Origin: Limnanthes douglasii subsp. nivea | Lineage: Eukaryota > Streptophyta > Magnoliopsida > Brassicales > Limnanthaceae | DNA: 64,000 nt | Assembly: GCA_036936605.1 (NCBI GenBank) | Contig: JAUPFV010000001.1 | Location: forward strand, 318,458,250 to 318,522,249 | Reading direction: 5' to 3' | Part shown: positions 58,225 through 64,000 of the stretch, in pieces | Position numbering within the stretch: the stretch's first letter is position 1 | How the letters are laid out: the number at the start of each line of letters is the position of its first letter | Position numbers and translations under genes: made by a program | Notes under the pieces: model-generated | Told to the model about the DNA's origin: nothing | The model's input: only the letters and a program-made list of their open reading frames with translations | The model's database searches: none

Positions 58225-58479
58225 TGTTACATGAAATAAATTAGATTAATATCTAATTTATTTAGTATAATATATATTTAGTATAATATATATTGTAGTA
58301 TATTTATTTAGTCAAATATTGAGTTAATATATATTGTAGTATAATATATATATTAATCAATTATAGTCAATAGTCTAGGTCAACTTTAGGAAAATAAAGA
58401 TTCTAGTATTAATTGTTGTAACTGCTACAAAGTAGTATAAAAGGTGAACCAGACAGATAAATAAGATATAATTTTTTTT
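58225..58479 (+). repeat. 5' LTR of element H, missing its last 35 or so bases
   Basis: Aligns with 60031-60280. The 3' end (GAAAGAAAATACTTTTGACA in the other copy) and the primer site are replaced by RT sequence. Confidence 0.85.
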
Positions 58480-58486
58480 AAATGTC

Positions 58487-58614
58487 AAAAGTATATTTAA
58501 GATCTTATCACTTTGGCTGGTTTGGAGGATGTTTCTTCAGTTGATACTCCCATGGAGGTAAATGTCAAATTTAGGAAAAACAAAGGGAACCTTTTGGATG
58601 ATCCTACTCTTTAT
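58487..58614 (+). repeat. Displaced second copy of an RT segment in element H
   Basis: 128 bp matching 59228-59355 with roughly ten substitutions and no gaps. It encodes YIQDLITLAGLED-like and NVKFRKN-like words out of context, directly after the truncated 5' LTR. Confidence 0.85.
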
Positions 58615-58699
58615 GCCATATTTGGTTTTGAGGACCAACAACATTACAACCAAAAGAAAAACTAGGAATATCAATGGAAGGAGACTTATATAATGGAAA

Positions 58700-60022
58700 G
58701 AGTCGTCCCACTTTAGGATTGATTATGACGAGACATTTGCTCCTGTTGCCAAAATGACCACCGTTCGAAGCATTTTGGCTATTGCTGCTTCACAATCGTG
58801 GTCGTTGCATCAAATGGATGTTAAGAATGCTTTTCTTCATGGAGATCTTCAAGAAGAGATTTACATGAAGCTTCCATCTGGTATGAGTACTTCTTCTCCT
58901 CATGATGTCTGTAAGTTAAGGCGTTCTTTGTATGGGCTCAAACAAGCACCTCGAGCTTGGTTTGAAAAGTTTCGCCGTACACTTCTTTCTTTCAGTTTTG
59001 CCCAAAGTCAGTATGATTCTTCTTTATTTTTCCACACATATTCATCGGGTATAGTCCTTCTCTTGGTTTATGTGGATGATATTATCATCACTGGTACTGA
59101 TTGTAGTTTGATTACTAAGCTTCAAAAACAGTTACATGCAACTTTCATATGAAAGATCTTGGCCAACTTACATACTTCTTAGGATTAGAAGTTCATCGTC
59201 GGGCTAATGGTATTTTTTTGAACCAACAAAAGTATATTCAAGATCTTATCACTTTGGCTGGTCTGGAGGATGATTCTTCAGTTGATGCTCCTATGGAGAT
59301 AAATGTCAAATTTAGGAAAAATGAAGGGAACCTTTTGGATGATCCTACTCTTTATCGGCACTGGGTTGGGAGGCTTATCTACTTGACACCTACGCGCCCT
59401 GATATATCTATATTGTTCATCAAGTCAACCAGTTTATGTTCTCTCCTCGACATCTACACCTTGCTGCAGTTCGACGCATCATTCGCTATCTTCAAGGCTC
59501 GCCTACTCGTGGTTTGTTCTTTCCAGCTGGCTCATCTCTTCAACTTGTTTCCTATAGTGATGCTGATTGGGCTGGGTGTCCAGATAAACGTCGATCTACT
59601 ACAGGTTGGTGTATGTTTTTAGGCGATGCTCTAATTTCTTGGAGGTGTAAGAAACAAGATCGTGTTTCTAAATCCTCTACCGAAGATGAATATCGTGCCA
59701 TGTCTAGTGCTTGTTCCGAAATTGTATGGCTACGCGGTCTTCTTGAGGAGGTTGGATTTCCTCAAACAACTTCTACCCCTCTTCATGCTGATAACACGAG
59801 TGCCATTTAGATTGCCACCAATCCCGTTTTTCATGAGCGCACCAAACACGTTGAAGTTGATTGTCATTCTATTCGAGATACTTTGGAAAAACGGATGATA
59901 TCTCCTCCTCACATCTCTTCTGATCTCCAAGTGGCTGATATTTTCACCAAAGCTATGACTCGTCAGCGGCATCAATTTCTTATTAGCAAATTGTTACTGG
60001 TTGACTTACCAGCATCAATTTG
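58700..60022 (+). pseudogene. Element H Copia reverse transcriptase and RNase H
   Basis: RT starts at YDETFAPVAKMTTVRSILAI, then WSLHQMDVKNAFLHGDLQEE, CKLRRSLYGLKQAPRAWFEK and LLLVYVDDIIITG with the catalytic YVDD intact. A one-base loss at about 59150 (before MKDLGQLTYFLGLEV) and another shift near 59405 break the frame. RNase H (59436-59810) reads RRIIRYLQGSPTRGLF, LVSYSDADWAGCPDKRRSTT, ISWRCKKQDRVSKSSTEDEY and ADNTSAI. A TAG follows, and the tail reads NPVFHERTKHVEVDCHSIRD and VADIFTKAMTRQRHQF up to a stop at 60022. Sequence decay is light, so this is a fairly recent insertion. Confidence 0.9.
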
Positions 60023-60030
60023 AGGGAGGG
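60018..60030 (+). promoter_or_regulatory. Polypurine tract of element H
   Basis: ATTTGAGGGAGGG directly precedes the TGTTA start of the 3' LTR, the usual Copia arrangement. Confidence 0.8.
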
Positions 60031-60320
60031 TGTTATAGGAAATAAATTAGATTAATATCTAATTTATTTAGTATAATATATATTTAGTATAATATATATT
60101 GTAGTATATTTATTTAGTCAAAGATTGAGTTAATATATATATATATATATATATTGTAGTATAATATATATATTAATAAATTATAGTCAATAGTCTACGT
60201 CAATTTTAGGAAAATAAAGATTATAGTATTAATTCTTGTAACTGCTACAAAGTAGTGTAAAAGGTGAACCAGTCAGATAAATAAGATATACTTTTTTTGA
60301 GAAAGAAAATACTTTTGACA
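60031..60320 (+). repeat. 3' LTR of element H
   Basis: 290 bp, TGTTATAGG to TTTTGACA, followed by the CTCAC duplication. It carries a longer TA run than the 5' copy (60131-60153). Confidence 0.9.
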
Positions 60321-60613
60321 CTCACAAAGTCCAGCATAGAAGCGATACGACCCTATAATCAATATATATCGATTTACAACTGGTCCTACTATACTGAATT
60401 TAGATCTCTTTAAAACTCAGGGAACAATAAAAAAAATTAACCAATATATTATTTAAATAAATATATGCATACAATCTGAAATAATAATACAAAATTAAAA
60501 TTGAACAAAAAAACTGAATTAAAATCAATACAAAATCCCACTTAAACTAAATATCCTTTAAGATGAAGACACTCATGCGAACAATATGTTTGTGAAAAAC
60601 TGAGGGTGGTAAC

Positions 60614-60992
60614 TGATAAGGACCGAATTATCTGAACCACGAGTCAGACCAATAAACTACTGAATTGAAATTTGTTTTGTGGTGCCAATTTAATAAATAT
60701 GTAATATTAAGGTATTTCATGTAATTAAGTATGGTTATTGTCTTGGTTTATATGGGCTTGGATTATCAAAATGGACCCATTAACCATGTAAGCCCACTAG
60801 GGCCCAAAATCTATATATATAGCCTTTTTAGGCTTTAGAATAATTAACACATGTCTTACTATCTAACTATTTCTTATAGAGTTATTTCTCTCAAATTAAT
60901 ATATAAGTAGCTCAATCAACTCTTTAACCACTATCTTGATTTTATTTATTGTCTTTTTTACATAAAATACCCTTCAGAATTCTTTGGAAACA
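60614..60992 (+). repeat. 5' LTR of element E
   Basis: 379 bp, TGATAAGGACC to TTTGGAAACA. It has a GGGCCCAAAA block and a TATATATATAG box at about 60813, a probable promoter. Confidence 0.7.
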
Positions 60993-61014
60993 TTAGTCGC
61001 AACCACAACGGGAG
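60993..61014 (+). promoter_or_regulatory. Primer binding site of element E
   Basis: TTAGTCGCAACCACAACGGG begins directly at the LTR end. It is related to that of element F. Confidence 0.6.
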
Positions 61015-61079
61015 CCTAGATAAGTACTCAGATACAAACATCCAAAACTTTAGATATTTCAAGTATGTATTTGGAATCT

Positions 61080-62060
61080 ACCAAGGATAGATTCTAAGAT
61101 GCATGTTGATCATGGGGTAGTTACCAAAGAAGTCACGGTCAGAGAAGGGTTCGCTCAGTTCGCTTGGGAACCCCAACCATATCACATAAATGAAAAGAAG
61201 CAATAATGGTTGATCATTGAAGACTATCTTGATTGATTGTGGGAGGAAATTAATATGTTGAATTAAAAAAAGAAACACGATGATGATAAGTTGTTGTGTC
61301 GAACTGTCTCTCAAACTTTAAAAAATAGTGCTTTGAAGTGGTATAATCGACTTTTGCAAGGTCTTATAATTTTTTTTGATATGTTCTTGACAGCATCTAG
61401 AGGATGTTATGTGGGAAGTATAGAGATACGGGGGAACGGAAACACGATAATCAGGTACCGCCAATTGGTTCAGGAGAGTTTGAAATATTACACTAAACGC
61501 TTCGTTCTTATGAATAATATTGAGATAATTGCTATGGGAAAATGGTTGTTGCTTCTATCTAGAAAATGGTTTCTCCTTAAGAGTTTAGCTGATAAGGCAA
61601 CCAAACAAAAATTTACTGTTCAGGGCTATGTTAGCTTAGGTTGAGAAGTAAATCAAAGTGGAGGAGTAAAAACATTAAAATTTATCCATTTACAAAGACA
61701 AGTTCTACAATCTTCTACCTCAGGTAATAAACAACAACATGTTCAAAACTTCCAGCCTCATGTAGCTATTACTTTTTTTTGCAGGGTACAAATCATAAGT
61801 CGTTTCAAACTAGGGTAAATCAGCATCCACAAGGTCAACAATATAGACCCAGAATGAATCAATGGGTTCGACCCAATAACTATGCTGAACTAACACAGGA
61901 TGTCGCTATTTGTTTTGACAAGATGCAGAATTTCATTCAGTTTAGAAAACCACTTCCAATTCAAAGTCTAAGGGAAGTATGAAATAACCATTTTTGTAAT
62001 TATCATAATGATATATGTTATGGCACAAAGGATTGAATAGTTTTGAAGCATAAAAATACA
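61080..62060 (+). pseudogene. Element E gag
   Basis: An early EEINMLN-KKKHDDDKLLC block leads into LCRTVSQTLKNSALKWYNRL at 61294, then SLKYYTKRFVLMNNIE. A polar linker follows, and ITFFCRVQIISRF-like and RMNQWVRPNNYAELTQDVAI blocks. The knuckle near 61990 reads NNHFCNYHNDICYGTKD, where one Cys/His position is altered. Stops and frame changes are present. Confidence 0.7.
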
Positions 62061-62149
62061 ATGGTCATAGTTAGACCTTACAATAACTTTTATATGTATT
62101 TTGAGTATTTGAACCCTAATCCTGATAAAAAAAAGTATTACAATGATTG

Positions 62150-62800
62150 ATGAACCGAACAACGAGGGGAAGGTTAAGAGTTTTTGTGAATTCTTTGAAT
62201 CACTGACTATTTTCAATGAGGATACTGTATCAGGGACTTCTGGCTACTCACGCAAGAGGAATGTTTCAAGTTTGTCAATCTAGTTACAAAAGAGAATTTC
62301 GACCCATTTTACCAAGATCTGATGTCATTTATTAATTTATATGATGATGATTGAAGATATATTGTTGGACCTCGTGGGGATGTCGTAGTGATCAGAGGTA
62401 CTATTAAAAGAACTGAAATTCCAATAATCCTGATTTATTTGAGAAGTTTAGAAAATATCATATTCATGTCCACTTACAAGCAAATAGAGAACTCTTCTGT
62501 CATATTTTATTGTATAAAACAACAGTGGAATTCGGTAGGATCACTGCTAACATAATCAAAAAAATTGAAAGGGATGTGTTATTAGGTCTAGGGACCCTAT
62601 AAGAAAACGATATCAGATTCTTTTTTTATAATTGTGGATGGACTGACCTCATACAATATAATATTTGGCAGGTTATTATTGTAAAAAGTGCATGTTGTTG
62701 TCCATCAGCGTAAAAAATATGCTATTGCTAGTCAGGTGGGAATTGTCCGTAACAACCAAAAAGTACTTAGATAATGATATGTTGTTGTTCTAGCTCCTAA
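62150..62800 (+). pseudogene. Element E protease
   Basis: Blocks are GPRGDVVVIRGTIKRTEIPI and NIIFMSTYKQIENSS. The D-T-G-S catalytic motif between them is lost: the reading is IYLRSLE. Later come SFFIIVDGLTSYNIIFGR-like and VVVHQRKKYAI words (62610-62730). It is clearly inactive. Confidence 0.65.
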
Positions 62801-62899
62801 AATAAATAAATAAACTGAAACAAAAATAGATATCAGTTATTGAAGTCTATTTTAGAGACAGATATTGTAGATGATCTTAGGGAGATTTCATTTCAATAA

Positions 62900-64000
62900 C
62901 ATTTGATGAGGATATTGAAGTTTATACATTAATGAGCGAAAAATATTTGAAGATCAGAGCCCAATTACCACCGGTTATAAGGGAAAACTGGTATTATTTT
63001 TTATCAAAAAATTACAAATGTTTTCCTGGTGTACCGAGAACGTCATAGGAGTCCATACTGGTGTTATTTGGCATAAACTTGCAATGATCCAATGTACGTC
63101 CCATTATTCCAAAATGAAGCGCTTTCTATATTAAAAAATCTGAAGCCATTTTGGCAGAGGTAGATCAATTAATAAAAGTAAAGCATATCTGAGAATCGCA
63201 ATACTCGTTGTGGATAAAAAAATCTGGAGCTTGTCAATAAGAAAAATGAAAAATGACGCATGTTTATTGACTTTACAGATTTAAGCAAAACCTATCTAAA
63301 GGATCATTTCCCCGTCCCTAGAATTGACCAGTTGATAGTCTCAACCTCATGTAGTAAACTTTTAGCATATATGGATGCTTTTGCATGTTATAACCAGATA
63401 TTGATGGATCTGAGAGACCAAGACAACACCACGCATAGAAGATTACATTGCTACAAAGTTATACCATTTGTGTTAAAGAATGTTGGAGGTACTTATCAGT
63501 GTCTAGTAAAAAAATATTTTGCTAGCTAGATTGGAAGGAATATTGAAAATCATTTTTCTAATATCGAGGAAACGTTTTATAACCTGAAGGTCATTAACCT
63601 AAAATCGAATCCATTAAATTGTACTTTCAAAGTTCGGTCCATAAAATTCTTGGATTATATAGTTAATAAGGGATTGGAGTCGACCCAATATAATTAGATT
63701 CTCTAACTATCATGGATCATAAAAATCTATCAAAGAGGTACACATGTAACTGGAAAGTCAGTGGCCTTAAGTAGATTTATATCAAGATCTTTGGACTAGT
63801 GTGTATTATTTTTTCAAGTACTAAAAAAGGAAAATAAGTTTAATTGGACTCCAGAACGATACGAAGCTTTAAAAAAATAGAAAAACACCTAGCCTCTCCA
63901 GAAATTTTGACCAAACCTACTGTGGAGGAGAAGCTATTTGTCTACATAGTTGTGTTTAATATGCAGTAAGTGCGATTTTGGTTAGAAAAGTTCAAATTTA
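62900..64000 (+). pseudogene. Element E reverse transcriptase and start of RNase H (partial at window end)
   Basis: A broken lead-in (CFPGVPRTS region, about 63010) precedes MFIDFTDLSKTYLKDHFPVP and AYMDAFACYNQILMDLRDQD. CYKVIPFVLKNVGGTYQCL follows. The catalytic YIDD block is deleted: GRNIE runs straight into FSNIEETFYNLK. NCTFKVRSIKFLDYIV and RSLD-type connection words follow. The sequence runs off the window at AVSAILVRKVQI, the start of RNase H. Confidence 0.75.

Larger units (their letters stand above)
58225..60320 (+). mobile_element. Element H: rearranged Ty1/Copia derivative, 2.1 kb
   Basis: LTRs at 58225-58479 (3' part missing) and 60031-60320 are nearly identical where they overlap, and both start TGTTA. 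The target duplication CTCAC is perfect (58220-58224 and 60321-60325). Gag, protease, integrase, primer site and the N-terminal RT are all absent. In their place is a 128-bp extra copy of an RT segment. Only RT (from the FAPVAKM motif) and RNase H remain. It resembles an internally deleted non-autonomous retrotransposon. Confidence 0.9.
60614..64000 (+). mobile_element. Element E: 5' part of a Tat-type gypsy element, cut by the window end
   Basis: 5' LTR, primer site, gag, protease and most of RT are present in order. Gag and primer site are closest to element F. The element continues beyond 64000, where the RNase H domain is starting. Confidence 0.8.

Overview
This window is plant nuclear DNA, almost certainly from a flowering plant and probably a eudicot. 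It is AT-rich and repeat-dominated, with very low gene density. The only intact cellular gene I can support is a five-exon GARP/G2-like (NIGT1/HHO-type) transcription factor on the minus strand at 39711-41691. Nearly everything else is transposable-element sequence, much of it nested and broken. The species cannot be named from the sequence.

Left part (1-4421): a candidate solo Copia LTR (741-1881), then a Mutator-like element with roughly 390-bp terminal inverted repeats (2014-3934). Its interior carries what looks like the first exon of a legume-lectin receptor-like kinase, which makes it a Pack-MULE candidate.

Main nest (4422-38851): the host is an old Ty3/gypsy element of the Tat type, called C here. 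It has LTRs at 4422-4709 and 35258-38851, a tRNA-type primer site at 4712, and an approximate 5-bp target duplication. Inside it lies a second Tat-like element, F (5' LTR about 5440-5860, gag to 7670, pol 18311-21524, antisense ORF to 22247). F is interrupted by a third, minus-strand Tat element, B (7721-18301), which retains gag, protease, RT, two RNase H domains, integrase and an antisense ORF. A further orphan 3' remnant, X (23741-26850), separates F from the resumption of C gag-pol at 26851. The 3' LTR of C holds a non-autonomous hAT-like element (35557-38743), which itself holds a 5'-truncated LINE (36300-38513) with an identical 22-bp target duplication. The inferred order is C first, then F, then B in F; separately hAT in the C LTR, then the LINE in the hAT.

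Middle (38857-46310): the HHO-type gene, with a near-perfect 13-bp inverted repeat upstream of its start; AT-rich spacer; and a badly decayed minus-strand Copia element (43917-45650).

Right part (46311-64000): a complete but decayed minus-strand Tat element, D (46311-56671), with a perfect GATAC target duplication; a rearranged 2.1-kb Copia derivative, H (58225-60320), with a perfect CTCAC duplication; and the 5' portion of another Tat-like element, E (60614 to the window end), related to F.

Two patterns recur across the gypsy elements. B, C, D, F and X carry an intron-containing ORF antisense to pol, between pol and the 3' LTR, sharing a recognisable protein core or architecture. Between the end of pol and that antisense ORF, the four elements that keep this interval (B, C, D, F) each hold a tandem-repeat array, of different sequence and unit length in each. 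All TE coding regions carry stops or frameshifts, so none looks autonomous today.
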